Virus record (IMG/VR): IMGVR_UViG_3300012208_000008
Span: 1 to 39,108 of that record
Origin: a virus
DNA length: 39,108 nt
Strand: one strand, 5' to 3'
The notes beneath the pieces were generated by a model. The model was not told the DNA's origin, searched no databases, and saw only the letters and a program-made list of their open reading frames with translations. This document shows positions 1-5,979 of the stretch, piece after piece; position 1 is the first letter of the stretch, and every line of letters begins with the position of its first letter. A program made the position numbers and the translations under genes.

Positions 1-120
1 ATCCGTCAATTAAAGGGCGGCATTGCCTATGTTCAGATAGTTGTTCAGGACGGCGAACACCACATTTTCAAGAATGCTGTTTGTTATCTGGATGAATTAC
101 GCCTAATTAAGAGACGCTGA
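1..120 (+). CDS. C-terminal 39 codons of a gene entering from the left edge
   Basis: The frame is open from base 1 to a TGA at 118-120. The visible part is a short basic tail ending in LIKRR, with a strand-rich stretch (AYVQIVVQDGEH). No family is recognised from this fragment. It is in phase with the ERF gene that runs off the right end of the window, so in a circularised genome it would be the C-terminus of that gene. That is inference only. It is followed at 154 by another same-strand gene, consistent with an early operon already in progress at the left edge. Confidence 0.6.
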   Translation: MRQLKGGIAYVQIVVQDGEHHIFKNAVCYLDELRLIKRR

Positions 121-153
121 GCGGGGCAGGGCAGGCGAAAGGTGGTGGGGGCG

Positions 154-531
154 ATGGCTGAACCTAAAGAGCGCGTACTGTGGCATCAATCCGGCGTGAA
201 CAAGCATGGCGAGGCATTCGTTCAACTTCTCATGGACGACGAAGTGATTTGCCAGTTGTCGCCGGAGGAAGCGCGTGACCACGCGAAGAACATCCTCGAA
301 GCGACCGAAGCCAGCGAGCAAGACGCCTTCATGCTGGACTTCATGCAGAAGAAGGTCGGGCTGGACGTTCAGAGAGCCATGCAGGTGATCGTGGACTTCA
401 GGCACTATCGAGAATCACGCGGCAAGAAAGGGCCACCGTCAGACGCGCGGGAGTTTGTCAGGACCGACAAGCATGAGAAGCCGGGGGAGCAAGCAGCAGG
501 CGGGAGCGCCGCCGCGGGGGGTGAGAAATGA
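154..531 (+). CDS. hypothetical early protein, 125 aa
   Basis: Start chosen at the ATG at 154, which has a purine-rich GGTGGTGGGGG stretch just upstream, rather than an in-frame GTG at 142. The N-terminal two thirds look folded and mixed alpha/beta (LSPEEARDHAKNILEATEA, then a helical region). The last 30 residues are low complexity (Gly/Ala/Lys), suggesting a disordered tail. No family recognised. Its stop overlaps the next start by four bases (ATGA), implying translational coupling. It resembles small accessory genes seen near phage recombination and replication functions, but no function can be assigned. Confidence 0.75.
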   Translation: MAEPKERVLWHQSGVNKHGEAFVQLLMDDEVICQLSPEEARDHAKNILEATEASEQDAFMLDFMQKKVGLDVQRAMQVIVDFRHYRESRGKKGPPSDAREFVRTDKHEKPGEQAAGGSAAAGGEK

Positions 532-803
532 GAAAACTGTGCGAGAAGTTCTCTATCGAAGGTGAAGAAATCATCAAGACGGCCAACGGCGAACCTATTC
601 CGCATGATGAGCCAATATTCATTGTGCGAGCGCGCGACCGATTAGCTCAAAAGCTACTCACGGCGTATCGCTTGATGTCACTTGAGGATGGCTGCAATGA
701 GTACCATTTCGCAAAACTCGACGTACAAATCGCGGCCTTTACCAAATTCAGGGAAGAGCATCCTGAACGCATGAAGCAACCAAGTATTACGAGAGGGAAG
801 TGA
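528..803 (+). CDS. hypothetical early protein, 91 aa
   Basis: ATG at 528 overlaps the upstream TGA as ATGA. The protein is charged and mostly helical, with no Cys cluster, signal peptide or membrane segment. Near the middle it has a PIFIVRARDRLA segment followed by a helical YRLMSLEDGCNEYHF region. This resembles small phage proteins of unknown role found beside recombinases, but I cannot name the family. The TGA stop at 801-803 is followed within five bases by the first copy of a recurrent intergenic repeat. Confidence 0.75.
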   Translation: MRKLCEKFSIEGEEIIKTANGEPIPHDEPIFIVRARDRLAQKLLTAYRLMSLEDGCNEYHFAKLDVQIAAFTKFREEHPERMKQPSITRGK

Positions 804-807
804 GCCA

Positions 808-834
808 GCTAGCAGGCAGCAAGAAGGGGAAGGG
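808..834 (+). repeat. intergenic repeat, copy 1 of 3 (GCTAGCAGGCAGCAAGAAGG core)
   Basis: The 22-base string beginning GCTAGCAGGCAGCAAGAAGG recurs at 1116 and 1362. Here it begins four bases after the preceding stop codon and continues into GAAGGG. The purine-rich end resembles a Shine-Dalgarno sequence, but no start codon lies at a normal distance in this copy; two hairpins follow instead. Confidence 0.85.
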
Positions 835-852
835 AAGCGATAAAACTTGAAT

Positions 853-954
853 TTTGTGTGGATAAAGTCGCGTCGAGTGACCTAAGTTGTCGCTCCACAC
901 AAAGATGCTGGAGGTCCCGGTCCAGTTCTCTGCTAGTCCCGTGGCTGGACCGGG
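853..954 (+). other. two adjacent hairpins in a 182-bp intergenic region
   Basis: The first perfect 10-bp inverted repeat is TTTGTGTGGA (853-862) with TCCACACAAA (894-903). The second is CCCGGTCCAG (916-925) with CTGGACCGGG (945-954). Loops are about 31 and 19 bases. Neither is followed by a T-run, so they do not look like simple terminators. The region from 804 to 985 holds no convincing gene, so these structures and repeat copy 1 are its main content. A small RNA, an RNA-processing signal or a translation-control leader for the gene at 986 are all possible. Confidence 0.6.
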
Positions 955-985
955 GTCTCTGGTAAAAGAAATTTTGGAGATACGC

Positions 986-1120
986 ATGAATGAACCACTC
1001 AAGATTCTATTGGGACTATGTATCGCGGTGATGGTTGTCGGGATACTGTGGGGTGCGCTGGCAAATCCCGTCAAAATCTTTCTCAATAGAACACTTTTTC
1101 GTTCAGAAAGGCATCGCTAG
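986..1120 (+). CDS. small single-pass membrane protein, 44 aa
   Basis: Start at ATG 986, with TTGGAGA five bases upstream as a good ribosome binding site. The product has a short N-terminus, one strongly hydrophobic helix at roughly residues 6-27 (ILLGLCIAVMVVGILWGAL) and a basic tail ending RSERHR, so it should insert with the tail in the cytoplasm. No family recognised. Small membrane peptides of this kind in phage early regions may act in host takeover or superinfection exclusion; nothing here decides between those. The TAG stop lies inside repeat copy 2 (within its GCTAGC). Confidence 0.65.
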   Translation: MNEPLKILLGLCIAVMVVGILWGALANPVKIFLNRTLFRSERHR

Positions 1121-1139
1121 CAGGCAGCAAGAAGGGAGA
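1116..1139 (+). repeat. intergenic repeat, copy 2 of 3
   Basis: GCTAGCAGGCAGCAAGAAGG followed by GAGA. Its first six bases contain the stop codon of the upstream gene (TAG at 1118-1120). Its AAGGGAG end sits about eight bases before the GTG start at 1146, so here the repeat supplies the ribosome binding site. Confidence 0.85.
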
Positions 1140-1145
1140 CGCACG

Positions 1146-1361
1146 GTGACGCTAGAAGAGAAGCGCGAAGCATCTCTGGCTGAGCTGCTGGCTTGCATGC
1201 GGCAAATCATCAGCGAAGATACGCGCAACCTGAACAATGCCAAGTGGCTCGCAGCAACGGCACTGGCAACCATGGCGACGATTTCAGAGCAGGGACGGAT
1301 TCCGAGCACCGAAGAAAGCGTTGAATGGGTAAAGCGACAGGGATGGGCATTTCTGAATTAA
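1146..1361 (+). CDS. hypothetical protein, 71 aa, GTG start
   Basis: GTG at 1146 is favoured because AAGGGAG in the preceding repeat is correctly spaced. The upstream extension of the frame overlaps the membrane-protein gene and reads as non-protein-like. The product is predicted all-helical (EEKREASLAELLACMRQIIS, then a hydrophobic ATALATMATI helix). No family known to me. Stop TAA at 1359-1361 abuts repeat copy 3. Confidence 0.65.
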   Translation: MTLEEKREASLAELLACMRQIISEDTRNLNNAKWLAATALATMATISEQGRIPSTEESVEWVKRQGWAFLN

Positions 1362-1389
1362 GCTAGCAGGCAGCAAGAAGGGGAAGGGG
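1362..1389 (+). repeat. intergenic repeat, copy 3 of 3
   Basis: GCTAGCAGGCAGCAAGAAGG followed by GGAAGGGG, starting one base after the upstream TAA. It runs into GCGGAAAGTG, whose GTG (1396) starts the next small gene. The end of this unit (GGGAAGGGGCGGAAAGTG) recurs with one extra G at 1512-1534, before the HNH gene. Confidence 0.85.
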
Positions 1390-1395
1390 CGGAAA

Positions 1396-1569
1396 GTGAG
1401 CAAGACTGAGGTTGTACGTTTTATTGCTAGCCAGCGCTGTTCTGGACCGTGTAGGCAATGTCTCCGTTTCGCGGAACTAGAGTTTAAGCGGTTGGTGAAT
1501 CGTTGCAGGCCAAGAGGGAAGGGGGCGGAAAGTGGCAGTGAAAAGGAAGCGCATAGATCGAAGGTTTAG
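1396..1569 (+). CDS. small Cys-rich protein, 57 aa, GTG start
   Basis: GTG at 1396 is preceded by GGGGCGGAAA as ribosome binding site. The product carries CSGPCRQC plus another Cys, which could form a zinc knuckle, and a very basic C-terminal half. It overlaps the start of the following HNH gene by 38 bases, and its last 20 or so codons may simply be readthrough of that gene's leader. The Cys pattern and the repeat-borne start signal argue that it is real. No family recognised. Confidence 0.45.
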   Translation: MSKTEVVRFIASQRCSGPCRQCLRFAELEFKRLVNRCRPRGKGAESGSEKEAHRSKV

Positions 1570-1840
1570 AGTTAGAACTGAATACCAACGGAATTGGAGA
1601 CACGCAAACAGCGACAAGGCGAATGAGTCCTCGAAGAAATGGCGACGTGAAAATAAAGAGATCCTTAGCATTCAAGCACGTCTGAGGAGAGCGGTTCGCA
1701 ATGGACTCATAAAGAAGTCACCCACTTGCCAAAAGTGCGGTCGTTTGTGCTTGACGCAAGGACATCATCGCGACTACTCAAAGCCATTAGAAGTTATTTG
1801 GCTTTGCGCGTCTTGTCACCGAAAGGAGCACAGGGCATGA
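1532..1840 (+). CDS. HNH endonuclease, 102 aa
   Basis: GTG start preceded by GGGAAGGGGGCGGAAA. The N-terminal half is very basic (RKRIDRRFRV, KKWRRENKE) and probably binds DNA. The C-terminal half is a compact HNH/treble-clef fold: CQKCGRLC (about 68-75), then QGHHRDYSKPLEVIWLC and CHRKEH at the end. This gives two Cys-x2-Cys-type zinc pairs framing the catalytic His-His. It is likely a free-standing homing-type or packaging-associated HNH. It sits in the early region, far from the terminase, so homing is the likelier role. Its end overlaps the next gene by ATGA. Confidence 0.85.
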   Translation: MAVKRKRIDRRFRVRTEYQRNWRHANSDKANESSKKWRRENKEILSIQARLRRAVRNGLIKKSPTCQKCGRLCLTQGHHRDYSKPLEVIWLCASCHRKEHRA

Positions 1841-2439
1841 CCCGCCAACAAGCTGGAGTGAGTGCAGAGCAGGTAAAAGAAGCGTGGGATGCATGGAACT
1901 CACCAGCAAGACCTGTAGGCACGGTCACTCGCTTTCAGTTCATAGCCGACCGCCTGAACGCCCTAGCCACCGCCCCGCCCGAGCAGGCGTCTCAAAAGCA
2001 GCCATGCGAGTGTGAAGTTTTGTGCTCGAAGATCGCAACTCCTCTACCTCCGGGTCGCTTTTGCATGGCCGACGCCGCGCAGGAAAAGATGCGAGCCGAG
2101 CCACCGCAAGCCGGGTGGCAGCCCCACGCCGTAAGTGCTGGGGCGCTGAGTGCGCCTGACGGGTATGCTTTTCGTTATCCCGATGGCATTCGCTTCACGA
2201 CAGGCGAGCCAATCAATGGCAGCAGGCCCTTGGATAGCATCCCGTACTATTTTGAGTCGTCGCTCGCCGCCCACGATCAAAAGGTGCGGGTCGAGGTGAT
2301 CGAGGAAGCGGCGCAAGCCTGTGAGAAAAGAGCTATCGCTTACCAGTCGATATCTGCAACTACGAGCCACGAGTGTGAGCAATGTGCAGCGGCCATCCGG
2401 TCCCTCGCCTCGGGAGCGGAGGAAAAGGAAACGAAATGA
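1837..2439 (+). CDS. hypothetical early protein, 200 aa
   Basis: ATG at 1837 overlaps the HNH stop (ATGA). The N-terminus is a short helical domain (AEQVKEAWDAWNS) followed by a Pro/Ala/Gln-rich linker with CECEVLC. The C-terminal 50 residues resemble a recurring phage tail motif: EAAQACEKRA, then HECEQCAAAIRSLAS, with a Cys-x2-Cys pair. The middle holds an aromatic strand region (YAFRYPDGIRFTTGEPI). The mosaic look suggests a multi-domain accessory protein. Function not assignable. Confidence 0.75.
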   Translation: MTRQQAGVSAEQVKEAWDAWNSPARPVGTVTRFQFIADRLNALATAPPEQASQKQPCECEVLCSKIATPLPPGRFCMADAAQEKMRAEPPQAGWQPHAVSAGALSAPDGYAFRYPDGIRFTTGEPINGSRPLDSIPYYFESSLAAHDQKVRVEVIEEAAQACEKRAIAYQSISATTSHECEQCAAAIRSLASGAEEKETK

Positions 2440-2735
2440 GCAAATCTGCTAATCAAATCATCAGCGAATACATCCGGTTATTGACGACTGGCCACGTGAA
2501 AGGAATTGGCAGAGACTTCACCAAAGAAGAGACAGAACTTTGCGTCTCATTGCTGCAAGCCGTCGCAGCAGATATTGAATTTGCAACGCCACCAGACGAA
2601 AAGACGAAGCTCCTGACCTCCGTCCTCGACATCCTCACCCACGCCACCTGCGAGCGGCCCGAGGGAAAGAGTTGGCTGCTGGGACCGGGAGAGGTCGAGG
2701 CGGCGGTGCTGGCTCTGGGGGAGCAAAAGCCATGA
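2436..2735 (+). CDS. hypothetical protein, 99 aa
   Basis: ATG at 2436 overlaps the previous stop (ATGA), preceded by GGAGGAAAAGGAAACGA, a strong ribosome binding site. The product is helical (NQIISEYIRLL near the start, ETELCVSLLQAVAADIE in the middle) and ends in a Glu/Pro-rich tail. No recognised family. Confidence 0.7.
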   Translation: MSKSANQIISEYIRLLTTGHVKGIGRDFTKEETELCVSLLQAVAADIEFATPPDEKTKLLTSVLDILTHATCERPEGKSWLLGPGEVEAAVLALGEQKP

Positions 2736-3058
2736 ACGACAAGTACAAACTCGAAGGCCACGAAGTTGTGCCTGTGGATGATTTGCTTGAATGGGGTAGT
2801 TGGTTTGAGACCGCAAATCGGCACGTTGGATTAGATATTTTTGGCGACGTGCGAGTGAGCACCGTCTTCCTCGGGTTAGATCATAACTTCGGCAACGGAG
2901 AGCCGCTGTTATTCGAGACGATGGTATTCGGTGGCCCGCTTGACGGCGAGCAGGAACGCTACTGCACTTGGGACGAAGCAGAAGCAGGCCACAAAGTGAT
3001 GGTTGAGAAAGCCCGGCCCTCCCCAGCCGCCAGCAAGCCCGAGGCTGGCCAGCCATGA
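2732..3058 (+). CDS. conserved phage hypothetical protein, 108 aa
   Basis: ATG at 2732 overlaps the previous stop. The central stretch STVFLGLDHNFG followed by PLLFETMVFGG and then YCTWDEAEAGHK is a pattern I recognise from many phage genomes, where it is annotated only as hypothetical. The fold looks like a small beta-rich domain followed by a helix. The last 20 residues are Pro/Ala-rich. No enzymatic motif is visible. Coupled by ATGA to the next gene. Confidence 0.8.
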   Translation: MNDKYKLEGHEVVPVDDLLEWGSWFETANRHVGLDIFGDVRVSTVFLGLDHNFGNGEPLLFETMVFGGPLDGEQERYCTWDEAEAGHKVMVEKARPSPAASKPEAGQP

Positions 3059-3276
3059 ACGAACGCGGAAAAGTTGAGCACGGCTCTGACGTTTGCTTCT
3101 GCGGAGACTATCGCTCGCAGCATGATCGTGCCAATCGCAGCGATTCGGAGCACAGACAGTTATGGTGTTTCTGCGGCTGTACTGGCTTCAAGTTTGGACA
3201 TCGCGCGAATGCCGACGAGCAAGCCCATTGGGAACAGTATCACGGGAAGAAAAGCGGCAAGCGAGCGGAGCAATGA
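3055..3276 (+). CDS. small zinc-finger-like protein, 73 aa
   Basis: ATG at 3055 overlaps the previous stop. The product has CFCG near residues 14-17, CFCGCTGFKFGH in the middle and many His residues. The two Cys pairs plus His suggest one structural zinc site. Such mini-zinc proteins are common in phage early regions and often of unknown role. The C-terminus is basic. It overlaps the methyltransferase start by four bases. Confidence 0.7.
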   Translation: MNERGKVEHGSDVCFCGDYRSQHDRANRSDSEHRQLWCFCGCTGFKFGHRANADEQAHWEQYHGKKSGKRAEQ

Positions 3277-3836
3277 GAGTGCTGGACTTGTGCGCTGGCG
3301 AACTTGGCTGGAGCAAGATATTTGCTGCGCGTGGGCATCAGTGCGTCTGCGTGGACCTGAAGCATCCAAAGATTCTTCCTTCAGGTTGCAGGTTTATCCA
3401 GACTGACATCCTGATGCTCTACGAGGACTATGGAATTGTGATTCCTTGCTCTGGCTCGCAAACGGAGGAACGGTTCATCTTTGATTTTATCGTCGCGTCC
3501 ACTCCTTGCGAAGAGTTCTCGGTTCACGGCATGAAGCACTTCCACCCGAATCCGAAGTATCCCGAAATGGGCATCAAGCTGTTCAATCACACGCGCTCGC
3601 TCTGCGAGGCCAGCGGAGTATCGTATGTCATGGAGAACGTCCGCGCGGCGCAGCAATTCGTCGGGAACGCGGTGCATCACTGTGGGCCGTTTTACCTGTG
3701 GGGCCCAGGCGTCCCGCCATTAACTCAATCAGGGGATCACGAAATCGGTGCATGCTCTGCAAATGGCCGGCGGAAGTCTTTCTGGACCTGCGTTCAACAG
3801 GCTTTCAGCGGAAGAGAAGCGAGCCTACAGAAATAA
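3273..3836 (+). CDS. C5-cytosine DNA methyltransferase-like protein, frame broken before its C-terminus
   Basis: ATG at 3273 (ATGA overlap). Visible methyltransferase motifs: motif I VLDLCAGELGWSKIF at residues 3-17 (SAM binding) followed by VCVDL; motif IV STPCEEFS around residue 82, with the catalytic Cys; and motif VI as MENV near residue 122. It would methylate cytosine in phage DNA, possibly to evade host restriction. The target recognition domain is very short. After about residue 150 the reading frame becomes unconvincing and stops at 3836. The expected C-terminal motif (WTAQVATIPPELANCVAAY) lies in the +1 frame (see next entry). Either a real frameshift or a one-base error is likely. 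Confidence 0.7.
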   Translation: MRVLDLCAGELGWSKIFAARGHQCVCVDLKHPKILPSGCRFIQTDILMLYEDYGIVIPCSGSQTEERFIFDFIVASTPCEEFSVHGMKHFHPNPKYPEMGIKLFNHTRSLCEASGVSYVMENVRAAQQFVGNAVHHCGPFYLWGPGVPPLTQSGDHEIGACSANGRRKSFWTCVQQAFSGREASLQK

Positions 3837-4002
3837 ATCTCTCTGGCAGAATGCGAATTCCAAAAGCCTGGAGCGTCAAAAGTGGACCGCGCAAGTAGCT
3901 ACTATCCCGCCCGAGCTTGCCAACTGTGTCGCCGCCTACGCCGAGCGCTTGCTGGAGCAGCGAGCCGAGCAGCGCCCCCTGCACCGTGAGGCCGCCAAGT
4001 GA
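3748..4002 (+). pseudogene. C-terminal part of the C5-methyltransferase in the +1 frame
   Basis: This frame is open from 3724 (after a TAA at 3721-3723) to the TGA at 4000-4002. It reads LSGPAFNRLSAEEKRAY, then QKWTAQVATIPPELANCV, AYAERLLEQ. The last part matches the C-terminal helix of phage C5-methyltransferases, where an IPPELA motif closes the SAM domain. It has no convincing start signal of its own, the nearest being GTG 3748 or ATG 3763. I read it as the displaced end of the gene at 3273. A programmed +1 frameshift cannot be excluded, but I see no classic slippery site. Confidence 0.6.
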
Positions 4003-4003
4003 A

Positions 4004-4456
4004 ATGCTGACGCTGGTTCCAGTTACGCTTGAAGAGGCCAATGCTTTCGTGGAACGCTGGCACCGTCATCACAAGCCCGTACCAGGAGCGAAGTTTTGCG
4101 TAGGATGTTTCAATGACAAGACTACAGAAATCTGCGGAGTGGCAATCGTTGGCCGACCTCTTGCACGAATGCTTGACGATGGTTGGACACTTGAAGTCAA
4201 CCGGACCTGCACAGATGGTACTCGGAATGCGAACAGTTTCCTTTATGGCGCAGTTAGGCGAGCTGCTTGGGCGCTCGGTTACAAACGACTCGTCACTTAC
4301 ACGCTCGCAGAGGAATGCGGGGCGAGCCTTAGAGGCGCTGGCTTCAAACTTGTGGGTGAAGCTGGCGGAGGCCCATGGAGCAGAGAAAGCAGGCCGCGAA
4401 TCGACACGCACCCGCAGCAAAAGAAACTCAAGTGGGAAGCTGCGGCTGCACCGTGA
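4004..4456 (+). CDS. XF1762-like protein, 150 aa (GNAT-like fold suspected)
   Basis: ATG at 4004, one base after the methyltransferase-tail stop. Characteristic pattern: N-terminal VPVTLEEANAFVERWHRHHKP, then KFCVGC, a central strand GVAIVGRPLARMLDDGWTLE followed by an NRTC segment, an SFLYGAVRRAAWALGY helix, and a C-terminal GGPWSRESRPRIDTHP block. I recognise this as the phage XF1762 family, which looks like an N-acyltransferase-type fold. The biochemical role is unknown. It commonly sits among phage DNA-metabolism genes, as here beside a DNA methyltransferase. Confidence 0.75.
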   Translation: MLTLVPVTLEEANAFVERWHRHHKPVPGAKFCVGCFNDKTTEICGVAIVGRPLARMLDDGWTLEVNRTCTDGTRNANSFLYGAVRRAAWALGYKRLVTYTLAEECGASLRGAGFKLVGEAGGGPWSRESRPRIDTHPQQKKLKWEAAAAP

Positions 4457-4734
4457 GGCGAAACCGTGAGCCGCTGGCCGTGGAACTGAAATTCGAGCTA
4501 ATTCTGGATGAGCCAAAATTCTTCCGTGAAATGAAGATTGGCTGCTGGAGGTTAGTGCATGACTATGAAAGCGGCGAGGGAACCTGGTACTGGGAGGGAG
4601 CCAAGCATGACGAAACCGCAGCCCGACAGCCGCGAGAGATTAGCCGAAGCCCTGCAAGCGGAGAAGCTGCCAAAGAGATGCAATCTCCACCCGCGCGCTT
4701 GCTGGTACGACGGACCCGAGTGCCCCTGTTGTAG
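4453..4734 (+). CDS. hypothetical protein, 93 aa, GTG start
   Basis: GTG at 4453 overlaps the preceding TGA as GTGA. The N-terminal 50 residues look protein-like (ELILDEPKFFREMKIGCWR, YESGEGTWYWEG). The C-terminal 40 are Arg/Pro/Ala-rich and lie over the beginning of the next gene in another frame. The stop may have been lost, giving an elongated tail. No family recognised. Confidence 0.45.
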   Translation: MRRNREPLAVELKFELILDEPKFFREMKIGCWRLVHDYESGEGTWYWEGAKHDETAARQPREISRSPASGEAAKEMQSPPARLLVRRTRVPLL

Positions 4735-4783
4735 CGCAGAGAAAAATTTTCTTGCGCTGACTAAAAACATGGAGGACAATTAG
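4607..4783 (+). CDS. small zinc-binding protein, 58 aa
   Basis: ATG at 4607, within the end of the previous gene (128-base overlap in another frame). The product has a short charged helix (RERLAEALQAEKLP) followed by CNLHPRACWYDGPECPCC. That arrangement of four or five Cys plus His is typical of a small zinc-ribbon. The Cys cluster makes this frame more believable than the overlapping C-terminus of its neighbour. Stop TAG at 4781-4783, one base before the ATG at 4785. Confidence 0.6.
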   Translation: MTKPQPDSRERLAEALQAEKLPKRCNLHPRACWYDGPECPCCSAEKNFLALTKNMEDN

Positions 4784-4786
4784 CAT

Positions 4787-4863
4787 GGAATTCGGACGGC
4801 CCGCTGGTAGATGTTCTGCCAAGGACCGCCAGCACCGTCCGAGTTCCCCGAAAGGTCCTTGGC
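4787..4863 (+). promoter_or_regulatory. interleaved inverted repeats (pseudoknot or switch) before the winged-helix/HNH start
   Basis: Arm A GGAATTCGGACGG (4787-4799) pairs with A' CCGTCCGAGTTCC (4835-4847): 13 bp including one G-T wobble. It is extended inward by GCTGG (4803-4807) with CCAGC (4829-4833). The loop of this hairpin contains arm B GCCAAGGACC (4818-4827), which pairs perfectly over 10 bp with B' GGTCCTTGGC (4854-4863), downstream. The order A-B-A'-B' is a pseudoknot topology. Only six bases separate A' from B', so full A and full B stems probably cannot coexist; mutually exclusive hairpins are likelier. B' ends two bases before the ATG at 4866, so the B/B' stem would hinder initiation there. 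Confidence 0.7.
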
Positions 4864-4865
4864 GC

Positions 4866-5582
4866 ATGAGCTGGCACGCTACTGCTTCTGTAAAACCAAT
4901 CACACATGATGCTTTTGGAAGAAAACTCACCTCAACTGAAAAGTTAGTTCTTCTAATTTTGTCAGATTACTTTGATGATGGGAGTCACTGTGCTTGGCCT
5001 GGAATTTCTCGACTTGCTACTGAAAGCCTTCTCTCTCTTCGTCAAGTGCTGCGGGTATTGAAGTCCTTGGAGGATCGCCAGTTAATCTCAACGGAACGAC
5101 GCCCAAACAAGAGCAATGTGTATCGCTTTAAATTTCTGCCATCTGCTGAACGATGCTGGTATTGCGGAATTGATCTTGACGATATGAACCGCGTCCAAGA
5201 TCACCAAACACCGAAATCAAGAGGCGGAGGCGCAGGAAGAAATTTAGTCCTTGCATGTAAGAGCTGTAACAGCGACAAAGGTGCCAAGACTTTAGAGGAA
5301 TATAGACTTTCCCAGTTCGATGCGAGCCACAAATTCTTTGGTGAGGTAGATGACAATTTGTCACGCGCAGAAAAGGTCAATGTCATACCGGAAGTGACAT
5401 CCACGGCAGAAAACATGCCGCAAATGTCACATGAGCCTTTATCTGAGCCGTTAGGAACCGTCATTCAGCCGCTTACGCGGCCTGTGGTTGATATGGCCAA
5501 CGAAGCAATCAGAGAAAGTCAAAGGACCGGAGAAGACGCGGACGCGATTATGAAGCGTCTACGGTCGGAGGTTGTGCAGTGA
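4866..5582 (+). CDS. winged-helix DNA-binding protein fused to an HNH nuclease domain, 238 aa
   Basis: ATG 4866 gives MSWHATASVK, the kind of N-terminus usual for phage winged-helix replication-type proteins. An in-frame ATG at 4785, with GGAGG nine bases upstream, would add 27 low-complexity residues. Residues about 20-90 form a winged helix (STEKLVLLILSDYFDDG, AWPGISRLATESLLSLRQVL, LEDRQLISTER). Residues about 96-155 form an HNH/treble clef: CWYCG, DHQTPKSRGGG, NLVLACKSCNSDKG. The tail is disordered and acidic, then helical. Inferred role: origin binding or replication initiation, with the HNH domain inserted or recruited. Base composition is more AT-rich than its flanks. Overlaps the next gene by GTGA. 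Confidence 0.75.
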   Translation: MSWHATASVKPITHDAFGRKLTSTEKLVLLILSDYFDDGSHCAWPGISRLATESLLSLRQVLRVLKSLEDRQLISTERRPNKSNVYRFKFLPSAERCWYCGIDLDDMNRVQDHQTPKSRGGGAGRNLVLACKSCNSDKGAKTLEEYRLSQFDASHKFFGEVDDNLSRAEKVNVIPEVTSTAENMPQMSHEPLSEPLGTVIQPLTRPVVDMANEAIRESQRTGEDADAIMKRLRSEVVQ

Positions 5583-5794
5583 GCCTCCAAGGCGAATCCA
5601 CGCTGAACCACGCGGAGAAGATCACCGAATTCCGCAAGCACATCCACAACCTCTCGGACCACTTGGAAGAGATGACGCCGACCGAGCGCGGCTTTGTCGA
5701 GCGGATGACCGAGCAACTGGAAAGCTGGGGCGACAATACCAGCATCTCGAACAAGCAGCTATTCTGGCTGAGGGATTTGAGTTTGAAGTACTGA
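5579..5794 (+). CDS. small helical protein, 71 aa
   Basis: GTG at 5579 overlaps the upstream TGA (GTGA). The sequence is helical and charged (HAEKITEFRKHIHNLSDHLE) and ends SNKQLFWLRDLSLKY. This last motif is shared by small phage proteins found next to replication genes. No catalytic residues are visible. Position directly after the winged-helix protein suggests a replication accessory or loader-type role, which is inference. Confidence 0.7.
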   Translation: MSLQGESTLNHAEKITEFRKHIHNLSDHLEEMTPTERGFVERMTEQLESWGDNTSISNKQLFWLRDLSLKY

Positions 5795-5844
5795 GGGCCC
5801 GGCGGCGGCGCAGCATGGGAGCTAAAGAGGGGGAGGAGCGAAAA

Positions 5845-5973
5845 ATGGGTTATCAGCACAATCTGGCCTTGAAGCATCACTGCCGGTTCGCGTTCGAAAC
5901 CGCGCATCCAAGGTTCCATTTCGTGCGCCGGGGCCTGAGCGTAATCATCTCGGTCAATTCGGGCTATGAATGA
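5845..5973 (+). CDS. small hypothetical protein, 42 aa
   Basis: ATG at 5845 with a strong ribosome binding site (GGGGGAGGAG ending six bases upstream). The product is basic and aromatic (HHCRFAFETAHPRFHF) with a hydrophobic strand LSVIISVNSGYE at the end. It is too short to classify. The excellent initiation signal and intact frame are the reasons to call it. Confidence 0.5.
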   Translation: MGYQHNLALKHHCRFAFETAHPRFHFVRRGLSVIISVNSGYE

Positions 5974-5979
5974 ATCGAG

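Noticed and set aside
808-1389. A CRISPR array
   Set aside because: Three repeats have spacings of roughly 285 and 220 bases that contain genes, so these are intergenic repeats rather than spacer-repeat units.
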